From contig NZ_JAAAML010000002.1 in assembly GCF_024105735.1 (NCBI RefSeq), forward strand, positions 186,001 to 250,000: DNA of 64,000 bases, in the 5' to 3' direction. Under the pieces are notes generated by a model. The model worked only from the letters and a program-made list of their open reading frames with translations, ran no database searches and was not told the DNA's origin. The stretch comes from Parahoeflea alexandrii. Lineage in GTDB: Bacteria > Pseudomonadota > Alphaproteobacteria > Rhizobiales > Rhizobiaceae. Below, piece by piece: positions 29,474-40,775 of the stretch. The position numbers and the translations under genes are program-made. How positions within the stretch are numbered: position 1 is the first letter of the stretch; each line of letters starts with the position of its first letter.

Positions 29474-32464
29474 TCAGCCGCCCAGCGCATCCTCGAGGAA
29501 GGCTTCAAGTTGTGCAAGGTGCCGCGACATCAGGCCGGTCGCCGTCGAGGCCGAAGCCGGGCGGCCGGTGTAACGGACCCGCTGGAACTTGGCGTCGATA
29601 TGCGCCAGCACCCATTCCAGATAGGGATCGATGAACGACCACGCACCCATGTTCTTGGGCTCTTCCTGGCACCAGACCATCTCGGCATTGCGGAAGCGGC
29701 TGAGCTCGTTGATCAGGGCCTTGGCCGGGAACGGGTAGAGCTGTTCGAGCCTGAGCAGGTAGATGTCGTTGACGCCGCGCTTCTCGCGCTCTTCGTACAG
29801 ATCGAAATAGACCTTGCCCGAGCACATCACGACGCGGCGGATCTTGTTGTCCTTGACCAGCTTGATCGGTTCGTTCTTGAGCACTTCGGCATCATCCCAC
29901 AGCAAGCGGTGGAACGACGTGTCGCCCGACATTTCCGCCAGCGTCGAGACGGCGCGCTTGTGCCGCAGCAGCGATTTCGGCGTCATCATGATGAGCGGCT
30001 TGCGGAAGTCGCGCTTCATCTGCCGCCTGAGGATGTGGAAATAATTCGACGGCGTGGTGCAGTTGGCGACCTGCATGTTGTCTTCCGCACACATCTGCAG
30101 GAAACGCTCGAGACGGGCCGAGGAGTGTTCCGGACCCTGGCCCTCGTAGCCATGCGGCAGCAGGCAGACGAGGCCGGACATGCGAAGCCACTTGCGCTCG
30201 CCCGACGAGATGAACTGGTCGAACAGCACCTGCGCGCCGTTGGCGAAATCGCCGAACTGGGCTTCCCACAGCGTCAACGCATTCGGCCGTGCCAGCGAGT
30301 AGCCATATTCGAACCCGAGAACCGCCTCTTCCGACAGCATCGAGTTGATCACTTCGTAGCGTGCCTGGTTGGGCGCCACATTGGCGAGCGGAATGTAGCG
30401 TTCCTCAGTTTCCTGGTCGTAGAGAACCGAATGCCGCTGCGAGAACGTGCCGCGCTCGACATCCTGGCCCGACAGGCGGATCTTGATGCCTTCCTGGACC
30501 AGAGAGCCGAAAGCCAGGGCTTCACCCATGGCCCAGTCGATACCCTCGCCGCTCTCGATCATCTTGGCCCGGTTGTCCATGAAGCGCTGGATGGTGCGGT
30601 GAGCCTTGAAGTCCGCGGGCACTTCCGACAGCTTCTTGCCCAGTTCACGCAATTGCTTGAGTGGCAGCCCGGTCTTGCCGCGGCGCTGCTCATCCTGGTT
30701 GTCGGCGGTGCGGAGCCCGGACCACTGGCCGTCGAGCCAGTCGGCCTTGTTCGGCTTGTAGCTCTGCCCGATGTCGAATTCGCCTTCCAGATGGGCGCGC
30801 CAATCGGCTTTCATCTTCTCCAGTTCACCCTCGGTGATCACGCCTTCCTCGATCAGCCGGCGCCCGTAGATCGTCACCACCGTCTCGTGACTGCGGATCT
30901 GCTTGTACATCTTCGGCTGGGTGAACGCAGGCTCGTCGCCCTCGTTGTGGCCGAAGCGGCGGTAGCAGAACATGTCGATGACCACCGGCTTGTGGAACTT
31001 CATCCGGAACTCGGTCGCCACCTTGGCGGCGTAGACCACGGCTTCCGGATCATCGCCATTGACGTGGAAGATCGGCGCCTCGATCATCTTTGCTACATCG
31101 GATGGGTAAGGCGACGAGCGCGAGAAGCCCGGATTGGTGGTGAACCCGATCTGGTTGTTGATGATGAAATGCACGGTGCCGGCCACCCGGTGGCCGCGCA
31201 AGCCCGACAGGCCGAGAATTTCCGCCACCACGCCCTGGCCGGCAAACGCCGCATCGCCGTGCAGCAAGAGCGGCATCACCTTGACCCGTTCTCTGAGCGG
31301 AATGATGTCGCCTTCGAATTCGGTGGCGATCATGTCCTGCTTGGCGCGCGCCTTGCCCATCACCACCGGGTTGACGATTTCCAGATGCGACGGGTTGGCG
31401 GTCAGCGACATGTGCACCTTGTTGCCGTCGAACTCGCGGTCCGAAGAAGCGCCAAGGTGGTACTTCACATCGCCCGAACCCTCGACCTCGTCAGGCTTGA
31501 ACGAACCGCCCTTGAACTCGTGGAAGACCGCCCGGTGCGGCTTCGACATCACCTGGGTGAGCACGTTGAGACGGCCGCGGTGGGCCATGCCGAAGACGAT
31601 TTCCTTCAGCCCCATGTTGCCGCCGCGCTTGATGATCTGCTCGAGCGCCGGAATCAGCGATTCGCCGCCATCAAGACCGAACCGCTTGGTGCCCTTGTAC
31701 TTGACGTCGATGAACTGCTCGAAGCCTTCGGCCTCGATCAGCTTCTGCAGGATCGCCTTCTTGCCCATTTCGGTGAAGTCGACGCCCTTGTCCGGACCCT
31801 CGATGCGTTCCTGGATCCAGGATTTCTCTTCCGGGTTGGAAATGTGCATGAACTCGACGCCCAGCGTCGAGCAATAGGTCCGCTTGAGGATATCGAGCAT
31901 CTCGCGGATGGTCGCGTATTCGAGCCCCAGCACGTGATCGATGAAGATCGGCCGGTCGTAGTCGGCCTCGGTAAAGCCGTAGGCTTCCGGCGACAGCTCG
32001 TTGTAGTCGTCGTCAGGCTGCTGGGCGAGGCCCAGCGGATCGAGATTGGCATGCAGGTGGCCGCGCATGCGGAAGGCGCGGATCATCATGATGGCGCGGA
32101 CGGAATCGCGCGTCGCCTGTTCCGCCACTGCCGGATCCAGCGACTGTCCGGCCTGCTTGGCCTTGCCCTTGAGCTTGTCGGACACGGCCTTTTCGACCGC
32201 GCCCCAGTTGCCGTCAAGCGCCGAGACCAGCTCGCCATTGGCCTGCACCGGCCAGTTGGCCTGCTTCCAGGATGCGCCTGCAGCGGACTTGCGGATCTGA
32301 TCCGGATCGTCCTTCAGATCGGCGAAGAAGGCGTGCCACTCGGCGGGCACGCTGCCAGGATCGTCCTGGAACCGCGCATACATGTCCTCGATGTAGTGGG
32401 CGTTGCCGCCATACAGGAACGAGGTCTGCGCCATGATGTCGTTGGCTTCGTCGTTGCGTGCCAT
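29474..32464 (-). CDS. sucA: 2-oxoglutarate dehydrogenase E1 component
   Basis: A 996-aa thiamine-diphosphate-dependent decarboxylase that hands the succinyl group to E2o. The N-terminal 2-oxogl_dehyd motif (FLYGGNAHYIEDMYARFQDDP), the ThDP fold with GMAHRGRLNVL and GDAAFAGQGVV, and the C-terminal SFIDPYLEW region are intact. The ATG with MARNDEAND was chosen; the frame opens three codons earlier. It is upstream of odhB in the mdh-sucCD-sucAB-lpdA cluster. Confidence 0.97.
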   Translation of the reverse strand: MARNDEANDIMAQTSFLYGGNAHYIEDMYARFQDDPGSVPAEWHAFFADLKDDPDQIRKSAAGASWKQANWPVQANGELVSALDGNWGAVEKAVSDKLKGKAKQAGQSLDPAVAEQATRDSVRAIMMIRAFRMRGHLHANLDPLGLAQQPDDDYNELSPEAYGFTEADYDRPIFIDHVLGLEYATIREMLDILKRTYCSTLGVEFMHISNPEEKSWIQERIEGPDKGVDFTEMGKKAILQKLIEAEGFEQFIDVKYKGTKRFGLDGGESLIPALEQIIKRGGNMGLKEIVFGMAHRGRLNVLTQVMSKPHRAVFHEFKGGSFKPDEVEGSGDVKYHLGASSDREFDGNKVHMSLTANPSHLEIVNPVVMGKARAKQDMIATEFEGDIIPLRERVKVMPLLLHGDAAFAGQGVVAEILGLSGLRGHRVAGTVHFIINNQIGFTTNPGFSRSSPYPSDVAKMIEAPIFHVNGDDPEAVVYAAKVATEFRMKFHKPVVIDMFCYRRFGHNEGDEPAFTQPKMYKQIRSHETVVTIYGRRLIEEGVITEGELEKMKADWRAHLEGEFDIGQSYKPNKADWLDGQWSGLRTADNQDEQRRGKTGLPLKQLRELGKKLSEVPADFKAHRTIQRFMDNRAKMIESGEGIDWAMGEALAFGSLVQEGIKIRLSGQDVERGTFSQRHSVLYDQETEERYIPLANVAPNQARYEVINSMLSEEAVLGFEYGYSLARPNALTLWEAQFGDFANGAQVLFDQFISSGERKWLRMSGLVCLLPHGYEGQGPEHSSARLERFLQMCAEDNMQVANCTTPSNYFHILRRQMKRDFRKPLIMMTPKSLLRHKRAVSTLAEMSGDTSFHRLLWDDAEVLKNEPIKLVKDNKIRRVVMCSGKVYFDLYEEREKRGVNDIYLLRLEQLYPFPAKALINELSRFRNAEMVWCQEEPKNMGAWSFIDPYLEWVLAHIDAKFQRVRYTGRPASASTATGLMSRHLAQLEAFLEDALGG

Positions 32465-32528
32465 GGATCTCACCTTGTTTCCGGGCCTTCTCCGGCCCTA
32501 TCCCTAGACTGTCAGGCTTGCGCGGCAC

Positions 32529-32942
32529 TCACGCCGCGGCAAGCTTACCCAACCCGATCCCCAGCGCCGCCGTGTCGGTGAAGACCTGGTACCGGACGAT
32601 CTTGCCGTCGTGTAATGTGAACATGTTGACTGTTTCGGTGCGCACCTTGCGCCCCGTCGCCTTGACCGTCCATTCGCCCCTGAGCACCGTCACCACGGTG
32701 TCGCCGGCAACATGGACCGCAAGCGGTTCGACCGTGTCGATCACCAGGTGATCGCCCACGGTCGCCACGAAACTCTCGAAGCCGTCGAAACCGGCCCAGT
32801 CCCCGGCCCAGGGCAGAAGCCCTTCCGGCGCCGGGTAGTGCACCTCGATCTCGTCGGAAACGACGCCGCGCAGGGCCTCTCTGTCGCCCGCTTTCAGCGC
32901 GGCGTAGTAGCGGTCCAGCGTTTCGCGCACGGCGTCGCTCAT
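32529..32942 (-). CDS. SnoaL/NTF2-like protein
   Basis: A 137-aa NTF2-fold protein (MSDAVRETLDRYYAALKAGDREALRGVVSDEIEVHYP...) of the SnoaL/ketosteroid-isomerase-like type. A conical beta-barrel pocket is predicted, but neither substrate nor activity can be told from sequence. It sits between sucD and sucA on the same strand, with gaps of 28 and 64 bp, an unusual place for such a protein. The frame is open 21 codons upstream, but the chosen ATG gives the compact NTF2 length. Confidence 0.78.
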   Translation of the reverse strand: MSDAVRETLDRYYAALKAGDREALRGVVSDEIEVHYPAPEGLLPWAGDWAGFDGFESFVATVGDHLVIDTVEPLAVHVAGDTVVTVLRGEWTVKATGRKVRTETVNMFTLHDGKIVRYQVFTDTAALGIGLGKLAAA

Positions 32943-32970
32943 TGGTCCAGCCTTTGTCTGTCCCCGGGGG

Positions 32971-33873
32971 TTATCCCTTGAGGACTTCAACCAGTGTCTT
33001 GCCAAGACGCGCAGGCGACGGCGAGACGCGGATGCCCGCGGCTTCCATGGCCTTGATCTTGTCTTCGGCGCCGCCCTTGCCGCCCGAGATCACCGCGCCG
33101 GCATGGCCCATGGTGCGTCCGGGAGGTGCCGTACGGCCGGCGATGAAGCCTGCCATCGGCTTCTTGCGGCCCTTCTTGGCCTGTTCGATCAGCCACTCGG
33201 CTGCATCTTCCTCGGCCGAACCACCGATTTCGCCGATCATGATGATCGATTCGGTTTCCGGATCGTCGAGATACAGATCGAGAATGTCGATGAACTCGGT
33301 GCCCTTGACCGGGTCGCCGCCGATGCCGACGGCGCTCGACTGGCCGAGACCTTCATTGGTGGTCTGGAACACAGCCTCATAGGTCAGCGTGCCCGAGCGC
33401 GACAGGATGCCCACCGAGCCCTTCTTGAAGATGTTGCCCGGCATGATGCCGATCTTGCACTCGTCCGGCGTCATCACGCCGGGGCAGTTCGGACCGATCA
33501 GCCGCGACTTCGACTTGTCGAGCACTGCCTTGGCGCGGATCATGTCGGCCACCGGAATGCCTTCGGTGATGCAGACGATCAGCTCGATCTCGGCCTCGAT
33601 GGCTTCGATGATCGCGGCCGCAGCACCCGCCGGCGGCACGTAGATCACGGAAGCGTTGGCGCCGGTCGCTGACTTGCCTTCGGCAACGGAGGCGAAGATC
33701 GGCAGCTTCTCGCCGTTCGAGCCTTCCCAGGTGGATCCGCCCTTCTTCGGGTGGATACCGCCAACCATCTTGGTGCCGTGATAGGCCAGTGCCTGTTCGG
33801 TGTGGAAAGTGCCGGTCTTGCCGGTCAGGCCCTGAACCAGGACCTTGGTGTTCTTGTCGATCAGAATGGACAT
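32971..33873 (-). CDS. sucD: Succinate-CoA ligase alpha subunit
   Basis: A 300-aa ADP-forming succinyl-CoA synthetase alpha subunit. CoA-binding [15 protein letters not shown] near the N terminus, GPNCPG, and the phosphorylated H257 in [11 protein letters not shown] identify it. It follows sucC by 4 bp. Confidence 0.97.
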   Translation of the reverse strand: MSILIDKNTKVLVQGLTGKTGTFHTEQALAYHGTKMVGGIHPKKGGSTWEGSNGEKLPIFASVAEGKSATGANASVIYVPPAGAAAAIIEAIEAEIELIVCITEGIPVADMIRAKAVLDKSKSRLIGPNCPGVMTPDECKIGIMPGNIFKKGSVGILSRSGTLTYEAVFQTTNEGLGQSSAVGIGGDPVKGTEFIDILDLYLDDPETESIIMIGEIGGSAEEDAAEWLIEQAKKGRKKPMAGFIAGRTAPPGRTMGHAGAVISGGKGGAEDKIKAMEAAGIRVSPSPARLGKTLVEVLKG

Positions 33874-33877
33874 GGTC

Positions 33878-35074
33878 TCAGTTTCCCTTCACCGCGGCGA
33901 CAATCTTCTGGGCAGCGTCGTCGAGATCGTCGGCGGCGATCACGTCGAGGCCGCTTTCGTTGATGATCTTCTTGCCGAGCGCCACGTTGGTGCCTTCAAG
34001 CCGCACCACCAGAGGAACCTTGAGGCCCACTTCCTTGACCGCAGCGACCACGCCCTCGGCGATCACGTCGCACTTCATAATGCCGCCGAAGATGTTGACG
34101 AGGATGCCCTTGACGGCCGGGTCGGCGGTGATGATCTTGAACGCCGCGGTGACCTTTTCCTTGGTCGCGCCGCCGCCGACATCGAGGAAGTTCGCCGGCT
34201 CCTGGCCATAGAGCTTGATGATGTCCATGGTCGCCATGGCGAGGCCTGCGCCGTTGACCATGCAGCCGATATTGCCGTCGAGCGCGACATAGGCGAGGTC
34301 ATACTTCGACGCCTCGATTTCCTTCTCGTCCTCTTCGGTCAGGTCGCGCAGCGCGACGATGTCGTCGTGCCGGAACAGCGCATTGTTGTCGAACGACACC
34401 TTGGCGTCGAGCACGCGCAGGCGGCCGTTCTTCATCACGATCAGCGGGTTGATCTCGAGCAGCGCCATGTCCTTTTCGACAAACGCCTTGTAGAGAATCG
34501 GGAACAGCGTCTCGCCGTCCTTGGCCGCATCGCCGGAAAGTTCCAGCGCGCCGTTGAGCTTGGCGAGATCAGCAGCCGTCACGCCGGCTTCCGGATCGAT
34601 CGCCACAGTGATGATCTTCTCGGGGGTCTTTTCGGCAACCGCCTCGATGTCCATTCCGCCTTCTGTGGAGACCACGAAGGCCACCTGGCCGACGGTGCGG
34701 TCCACCAGGATCGAGAGATAGAGTTCGCGCTCGATGTCGGCGCCGTCTTCGATGTAGAGACGGTTGACCACCTTGCCGGCGTCGCCTGTCTGCTTGGTCA
34801 CCAGCGTGTTGCCGAGCATTTCCTTGGCATGCGCCTTGGCTTCATCGATCGAGAACGCCAGCCGCACGCCGCCCTTTGCGTCAGCTCCGAGTTCCTTGAA
34901 CTTGCCCTTGCCGCGTCCGCCGGCATGAATCTGGCTCTTGACCACGTAGAGCGGGCCGGGCAGCGATTTTGCAGCAGCTTCCGCCTCGTCGGCCGAGAAG
35001 ATGGCGACCCCTTCGGCCACCGGCGCGCCGTAACCCTTGAGAAGGGCTTTGGCCTGGTATTCATGGATGTTCAT
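33878..35074 (-). CDS. sucC: Succinate-CoA ligase beta subunit
   Basis: A 398-aa ATP-grasp subunit of succinyl-CoA synthetase: [19 protein letters not shown] at the N terminus, [17 protein letters not shown] nucleotide-binding loop, and EINPLIV with the metal-binding residues. The C-terminal [15 protein letters not shown] matches the interface with SucD. Standard length. It lies 137 bp downstream of mdh. Confidence 0.97.
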   Translation of the reverse strand: MNIHEYQAKALLKGYGAPVAEGVAIFSADEAEAAAKSLPGPLYVVKSQIHAGGRGKGKFKELGADAKGGVRLAFSIDEAKAHAKEMLGNTLVTKQTGDAGKVVNRLYIEDGADIERELYLSILVDRTVGQVAFVVSTEGGMDIEAVAEKTPEKIITVAIDPEAGVTAADLAKLNGALELSGDAAKDGETLFPILYKAFVEKDMALLEINPLIVMKNGRLRVLDAKVSFDNNALFRHDDIVALRDLTEEDEKEIEASKYDLAYVALDGNIGCMVNGAGLAMATMDIIKLYGQEPANFLDVGGGATKEKVTAAFKIITADPAVKGILVNIFGGIMKCDVIAEGVVAAVKEVGLKVPLVVRLEGTNVALGKKIINESGLDVIAADDLDDAAQKIVAAVKGN

Positions 35075-35211
35075 GGGAACTCCTGGATTGAGTGAACGGT
35101 CGAGAGCATCTTGACGTTTCGTTAAGCCTGATAACGCTCTAACCCGATGTTCTTACGCAAGTCTGAACGGAAAGCCGGTTTCTCGGCTTCCCGTTCGATC
35201 TGAGGACCCGA

Positions 35212-36303
<1,092 letters not shown>

Positions 36304-36338
36304 TTAGGTTCTAAAACTCTTACGTAAACGTAAATATT

Positions 36339-37511
36339 TCAAGAGCGGCCGGACGTCGTTTCCACCTGATTTGCCAGGCTCGCCTCCAGATAGGCTTCGC
36401 TCTGCATCTCGTTGAGGCGCGATGCGGTCCGCGCAAATTCGAAGCTTTCAGTCCCGGTCTTGCCGGTATAGAGCCCGTCCGGCTCTGCCGCGGCCGAGAT
36501 GAAGAGCCGGTTCTTGCGGTCATAAAGCGTGTCGATCAGGGTGATGAAGCGCTTGGCCGCATTGCGGCTGGCTTCCGCCATCACCGGCACGCGGTCGACA
36601 AACACGGTGTGATAATTCTTGGAAATCGCCGCGTAGTCGTTGGCCCCCAGCGGTGCCTCGCACAACTCCTTGAAGGAAAACCGCGCCGCCCCCGCGCCGG
36701 CATCGGGCACGCTCACGTCCCGGCCCTGAACCCGGACCGTGTCCGGCCCGGTCTGCTTGCCCGCCGTCACCCGCTTCCAGGCCATCTCCATGGCCGCGTC
36801 GCCCTCGTCCTCGTCAAGCCGGTGATAGACCGGCAACCGGGTGGTGGTTTCCATCCGGTAGTCCGTACGCGCGTCGAGATTGACGATGTCGACATTCTCC
36901 TTGAGCAAGCCGATGAACGGCACGAACAACTGCCGGTTCAGCCCGTCCCGGTAGAGATTGTCCGGCTCGACATTCGATGTCGCCACCAGCACGCAGCCGC
37001 GGCTGAACAATTGCTCGAACAGCCGCGACAGCAGCATCGCGTCGGCGATGTCGGTGACGGAGAATTCGTCAAAACACAGCACCCAGGCCTCGTCGATCAG
37101 CTGGCTTGCCACCGGCGGCACCGGATCGGTTTCCTTGGTCTCGCCGTTCTTGAGTTTCTGCCGGTGGGCATGGATGCGCGCATGCGCATCCGCCATGAAA
37201 TCGAGGAAATGCGCCCGCCGCTTGCGCTTGGCCGGCACCAGCTCGAAGAACATGTCCATCAGCATGGTCTTGCCGCGGCCGACCGAGCCATGGACGTAGA
37301 GACCGCGCGGCGGCACGTTGGAACTCCGCTTGCGCCCGAACATCCAGCCCAGCGCGCTCGACTTGGTCGCAAGCCGCTTGGTCGAAACCTCCCCCAGCAG
37401 GGTGTCCAGCCGTTCGGCCAGCGCCACCTGCGCCGGATCAGCGGAAAACTCGCCACTGGCCACGCGGGCCGCATAGGCGCTCGCAACGGTGTCGTGTCTC
37501 TTCCAGCTCAT
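36339..37511 (-). CDS. zapE: Cell division protein ZapE (AFG1-like ATPase)
   Basis: A 390-aa AAA-like ATPase. Walker A GSVGRGKT is at residues 75-82, Walker B is VLCFDEFSVTDIADAMLL, and the C-terminal FSFKELCEAPLGANDYAAIS is typical of the AFG1/ZapE family. ZapE affects Z-ring stability and division under stress, based on the E. coli homologue; in Alphaproteobacteria it commonly neighbours mdh, as here. Confidence 0.94.
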   Translation of the reverse strand: MSWKRHDTVASAYAARVASGEFSADPAQVALAERLDTLLGEVSTKRLATKSSALGWMFGRKRSSNVPPRGLYVHGSVGRGKTMLMDMFFELVPAKRKRRAHFLDFMADAHARIHAHRQKLKNGETKETDPVPPVASQLIDEAWVLCFDEFSVTDIADAMLLSRLFEQLFSRGCVLVATSNVEPDNLYRDGLNRQLFVPFIGLLKENVDIVNLDARTDYRMETTTRLPVYHRLDEDEGDAAMEMAWKRVTAGKQTGPDTVRVQGRDVSVPDAGAGAARFSFKELCEAPLGANDYAAISKNYHTVFVDRVPVMAEASRNAAKRFITLIDTLYDRKNRLFISAAAEPDGLYTGKTGTESFEFARTASRLNEMQSEAYLEASLANQVETTSGRS

Positions 37512-37548
37512 GAGGCAGCATCTATCGCGTCAGGCTGCGGCCCCGATC

Positions 37549-38070
37549 TCAACGGGAAAGGGAAATCGGCTGACCGGTCGAGGTCGAGCCGTCATAGCGC
37601 TCATTGGCCGACTGGTAGAGACGGCCGATCTGGTTGCCGCTCGAATCGGCGAGAATGACCTGCTTGCCCTGCACGTCCCAGGCGGCGATCGCCGCCGCAT
37701 TGCCCACGCACCCGCGCGAGGCGGCGCGGTATCCGCCGGTCCACTTGGTCAGCGACAGGAACACGTCACAGCTGGTGCCGCCGCTTGTGGCCGACCAGCG
37801 GCCGATCAGCGCTTCGCGGGTCAGTTCCGGCGCATTGGCTTCCGCAACCTGTGGCGACAGGGTCTGTTCCGGAGCGGTTGGCGCTGCGGGAAACTCGCCG
37901 GGCTGCGGCGTCATCGGCGGCGCAAGCTGGCCGGATTGGACACCGCCCACCGGTGCCGGCATCAGCGGCGCCGGCTGCGGCTGGGTGTTCAGACCACCGA
38001 AGGATGTCCGCTGGCATCCGCCAAGAACTGCGGCGACCGCAACTGCGACCAGCAAGGTGTGCATCTTCAT
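37549..38070 (-). CDS. AprI/Inh-type protease-inhibitor family lipoprotein
   Basis: A 173-aa predicted lipoprotein: a signal peptide ends in a lipobox-like VLGGC near residue 18. A Pro/Gln-rich linker follows, then a C-terminal domain of about 95 residues (LIGRWSATSGGTSCDVFLSLTKW... AIAAWDVQGKQVILADSSGNQIGRLYQS) of the metalloprotease inhibitor AprI/Inh (Omp19) fold. In Brucella the homologous Omp19 is an outer-membrane lipoprotein. The start at MKMHTLLV gives the complete signal peptide; the frame is open 28 codons upstream. Confidence 0.83.
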   Translation of the reverse strand: MKMHTLLVAVAVAAVLGGCQRTSFGGLNTQPQPAPLMPAPVGGVQSGQLAPPMTPQPGEFPAAPTAPEQTLSPQVAEANAPELTREALIGRWSATSGGTSCDVFLSLTKWTGGYRAASRGCVGNAAAIAAWDVQGKQVILADSSGNQIGRLYQSANERYDGSTSTGQPISLSR

Positions 38071-38234
38071 AGACAAGCTCCGGTTGGGCGAGGCATCTGC
38101 TTCGCTGTTCGTCCCATTAAAGCGCATAAAATGTCCATAGCATGGAAATTGCAAGGCAAACCGGCCGCTGGAACATATTAGCTGGACGATAATCCAATGT
38201 TATTGACGCCAATACACCAGTCGAACCTTAATTG

Positions 38235-38678
38235 TCACCCGCGTATTTGTGTAGATGGAACCCAGACATAGCCTTCCGGATCGACGATGAAGCACTCCCG
38301 CAATCCGTGCGGCTTGTCGAGGCTGCCCGCCAGCACATGGTCGCCGCGCTCTCGCGCCCGGGCTTCCGCCTTGTCCGGATCGAGGCCATAGACCCGGATC
38401 TCGATCCCGGCGCCGCGGGTTTCGGAGCCGGCCACGATGCCCGACATCGGATGGTGCGAGTAGCTGTGATCGGCATGCAGCATGAACACCGAACCGCACA
38501 GCTCGATCGCTGCAAAATCCTCGTCGCTGTCAAGCACCATGGCGCCAAGACAATCGCGGCAGAAAGCGAGTTCGGCCGCCATGTCGCGAACCAGCAGGTT
38601 GACGCCGATGCCGCGCGGCAGCGAGCGTCCGAAATCGTCCGCCGGCATCCACGGCTCCTTGCTGCGCTTCATGGTCAT
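38235..38678 (-). CDS. VOC family protein (glyoxalase/bleomycin-resistance-like)
   Basis: A 147-aa vicinal-oxygen-chelate fold protein (GVNLLVRDMAAELAFCRDCLGAMVLDSDEDFAAIELCGSVFMLHAD...). Function unresolved: glyoxalase-like, dioxygenase-like and antibiotic-binding members share this fold. GGGGAGAAA lies 5 bp before the chosen ATG, which favours this start over the ATG two codons later. Confidence 0.83.
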   Translation of the reverse strand: MTMKRSKEPWMPADDFGRSLPRGIGVNLLVRDMAAELAFCRDCLGAMVLDSDEDFAAIELCGSVFMLHADHSYSHHPMSGIVAGSETRGAGIEIRVYGLDPDKAEARARERGDHVLAGSLDKPHGLRECFIVDPEGYVWVPSTQIRG

Positions 38679-38780
38679 TGCTTTCTCCCCGTGCAGGCAT
38701 CTGCCGCTATCCGGGATGAATTGGCAAAGCACCGCGGATGTCAATGCCCGGCCTGATCGGCCGTCGGCTGCCGGATCGGG

Positions 38781-39383
38781 TTACTTGCCCAGGCCCAGAT
38801 GCGCCTCTTCGCCCCAAAGCGCCTTGATTTCCTGGTCGCGGCCACAGGCGCGGCGGTAGTAATTGTAGCGCACCGGGCTCTTCTGATAGAAATTCTGATG
38901 ATAGTCTTCCGCAGGCCAGAACTTCGCCTGCGGCTCGATTGCCGTGACCACCGGCTGGCCCAGCGCCTTCTCAGCCTCGGCGCGGGCGGCTTCGGCGAGT
39001 TCTGCCTGCTCGTCATTGAGCGTGTAGACCGCGGTCGAGTAGCTGAAACCCCGGTCGCAGAACTGGCCGCCCTCATCGGTCGGATTGATCGTCCGGAAGA
39101 AGATCTTCAGCAGTTCGGCATAGCTTACCACCGCCGGATCGTACTTGATTTCGACGGCTTCCCGGTCGCCATTGGCGACATGGGTCTTGTAGGTCGGGTT
39201 GTCGGCCTTGCCGCCGATATAGCCGGAGATGGTTTCGGACACGCCCTTGACCTGGTCGAAATCCGATTCGACGCACCAGAAACAGCCGCCTGCGAAGATC
39301 GCCGTTCCGGTCTCCTCGGCACGCGCGGGTGCGGCGGTCAGGGCCGCGGCGAACAGGGCGGATGAGAGCAGAAGTCTGAACAT
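38781..39383 (-). CDS. msrA: Peptide-methionine (S)-S-oxide reductase, exported
   Basis: A 200-aa methionine sulfoxide reductase A. A signal peptide (residues 1-22, ending AAPARA) suggests a periplasmic repair enzyme, unlike most cytoplasmic MsrA. The catalytic cysteine is C34 in GCFWCVES. The GYIGGKADNPTY and QFCDRGFSYSTAV blocks and a distal resolving cysteine region (YRRACGRD) are present. Single transcription unit. Confidence 0.93.
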   Translation of the reverse strand: MFRLLLSSALFAAALTAAPARAEETGTAIFAGGCFWCVESDFDQVKGVSETISGYIGGKADNPTYKTHVANGDREAVEIKYDPAVVSYAELLKIFFRTINPTDEGGQFCDRGFSYSTAVYTLNDEQAELAEAARAEAEKALGQPVVTAIEPQAKFWPAEDYHQNFYQKSPVRYNYYRRACGRDQEIKALWGEEAHLGLGK

Positions 39384-39618
39384 GGGGATCTCCTTTATTG
39401 CCGTTCAACCTAGACCCGGGGACAGCGAAGACAACTCACGCTTCCGCACAAAGCCGTGAAGCCTGAGGCACGCACAGGCAACGCCACTCACCAGATGCCG
39501 TTCACCATGCCGAAGCACGTCGATCACGGGGTCACGCCAGCAAACTGCAGGCCTGGGCGACAGGGCGCCAGAGTGTTTGCAGTACGATATCTCTGCGGGA
39601 TCGTCCGGTTTGAACAGT

Positions 39619-40689
39619 CTAGCCCTTCTTCAACACGCCCGTATCTATCAGCTGCTGAAACATTTCCGCCGCCGCGTCGCTGACCGGATGGTACTCGATG
39701 CCGAGTTCGCGCTTCGACTTGGAATTGTCCGCCCGCCAGGGGTATCCCATATTGTCGGATATCATCTTACGCGACAGCTGCTTGCTGACCATCGGGCCGA
39801 TCAGCCAGAGCAGCCACTTCGGCAGTTCGCGGGTTGGGAATGGCCATTTATCGCCAAAATGCTGCCGCAGCATCTTGCCCAGTTCAAGAAACGATACGGT
39901 TTGCGCCGAGGCGATGTGACGGCCCCTTGCATCGGCCAGAAAACCCGCCCGCAAATGCGCTTCCGCCACGTCGCGCACATCCACCATGCCAATTTCCATC
40001 GGCGGTGCGCCAGCCTTCAGGGTGCCGTCGCCGAACTGCTTGAGAATGGTGTGGGATTCCGACGTCGAGTTGCCTGAAATGGTCTTGCCAATGACCAGCG
40101 ACGGATTGATCGTCACCAGCCGCCAGCGGCTTTGCGCTTCGGCAATCGCCCAGGCCGCCTTTTCCGCTTCGACCTTGGAGTAGGAATAGGGCTGCCGATC
40201 GAGCGACGAGGTGGTGTTCCAGGTTTCTTCCGTCAGCACCTTGCCAGGCGCATTTTGAACGTCCTTGTTGTCGCCATAGATCGCAGCACAGGAGCTGGTG
40301 ACCACCACGCGCTGAACACTTGGGGTGCGATTGGCGGTTTCAAGCACATTGCGGGTTCCGTTCACAGCCGGATCAACCAGGTCACGCTGCGGATCATCGA
40401 AATTGCTGGTGAACGGAGACGCCGTATGGAACACCACCGCGCAGCCTTCCATGGCTGGCCCGTAGCTCCCGTCATCGAGCAGATCCGCTTCGAAAAGCTT
40501 CAATTCGCCCGGCAACTCCGCTGCCATCCTGTCAAGATGCGCGGTCTTTTCGGCATTGGAAGGCTCACGCACAGGGGCATGCACGGTGAGCCCCTCTTCA
40601 AGCAGCCGTCGCACCAGCCACCCTGCGACAAAGCCGGTGGCGCCGGTCACCATCACGGGATGGTCTGTCGGATATACGTGCTCGGTCAT
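39619..40689 (-). CDS. NAD(P)-dependent epimerase/reductase, extended SDR
   Basis: A 356-aa extended short-chain dehydrogenase of the dihydroflavonol-4-reductase/aldehyde reductase type. Rossmann motif GATGFVAG at 16-23, catalytic Y168 and K172 in YSYSKVEAE, and TSSCAAIYG. Such enzymes reduce aldehydes or ketones; substrate unknown. Two palindromes (40761-40775 and 40776-40802) lie upstream of its start and are candidate operators. Confidence 0.88.
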   Translation of the reverse strand: MTEHVYPTDHPVMVTGATGFVAGWLVRRLLEEGLTVHAPVREPSNAEKTAHLDRMAAELPGELKLFEADLLDDGSYGPAMEGCAVVFHTASPFTSNFDDPQRDLVDPAVNGTRNVLETANRTPSVQRVVVTSSCAAIYGDNKDVQNAPGKVLTEETWNTTSSLDRQPYSYSKVEAEKAAWAIAEAQSRWRLVTINPSLVIGKTISGNSTSESHTILKQFGDGTLKAGAPPMEIGMVDVRDVAEAHLRAGFLADARGRHIASAQTVSFLELGKMLRQHFGDKWPFPTRELPKWLLWLIGPMVSKQLSRKMISDNMGYPWRADNSKSKRELGIEYHPVSDAAAEMFQQLIDTGVLKKG

Positions 40690-40760
40690 GGGGAGCCTTT
40701 CAAAAATTGCTCGACACGGGATCAGCCAGGCCGATCGCCTGTCTGTCCTTCATCCTCCCC

Positions 40761-40775
40761 AATGCACTGTGCATT
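40761..40775. promoter_or_regulatory. Perfect palindrome upstream of the SDR gene
   Basis: AATGCAC-T-GTGCATT, a perfect 7-bp-arm palindrome, 71 bp upstream of the start codon of the SDR gene on the minus strand. The shape fits an operator for a dimeric repressor, but no regulator of an obvious matching family is adjacent except the LysR gene further up. Confidence 0.5.

Noticed and set aside
29420-32581. Very long reading frame (over 1000 codons) antisense to sucA
   Set aside because: It mirrors sucA, which is a complete and strongly supported gene; GC-rich codon bias alone keeps the opposite frame open. No domain recognised in it.
35164-35197. Hairpin between mdh and sucC as a terminator
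   Set aside because: A 13-bp arm with one mismatch exists but no T-run follows on the transcribed strand, and the genes are likely co-transcribed.
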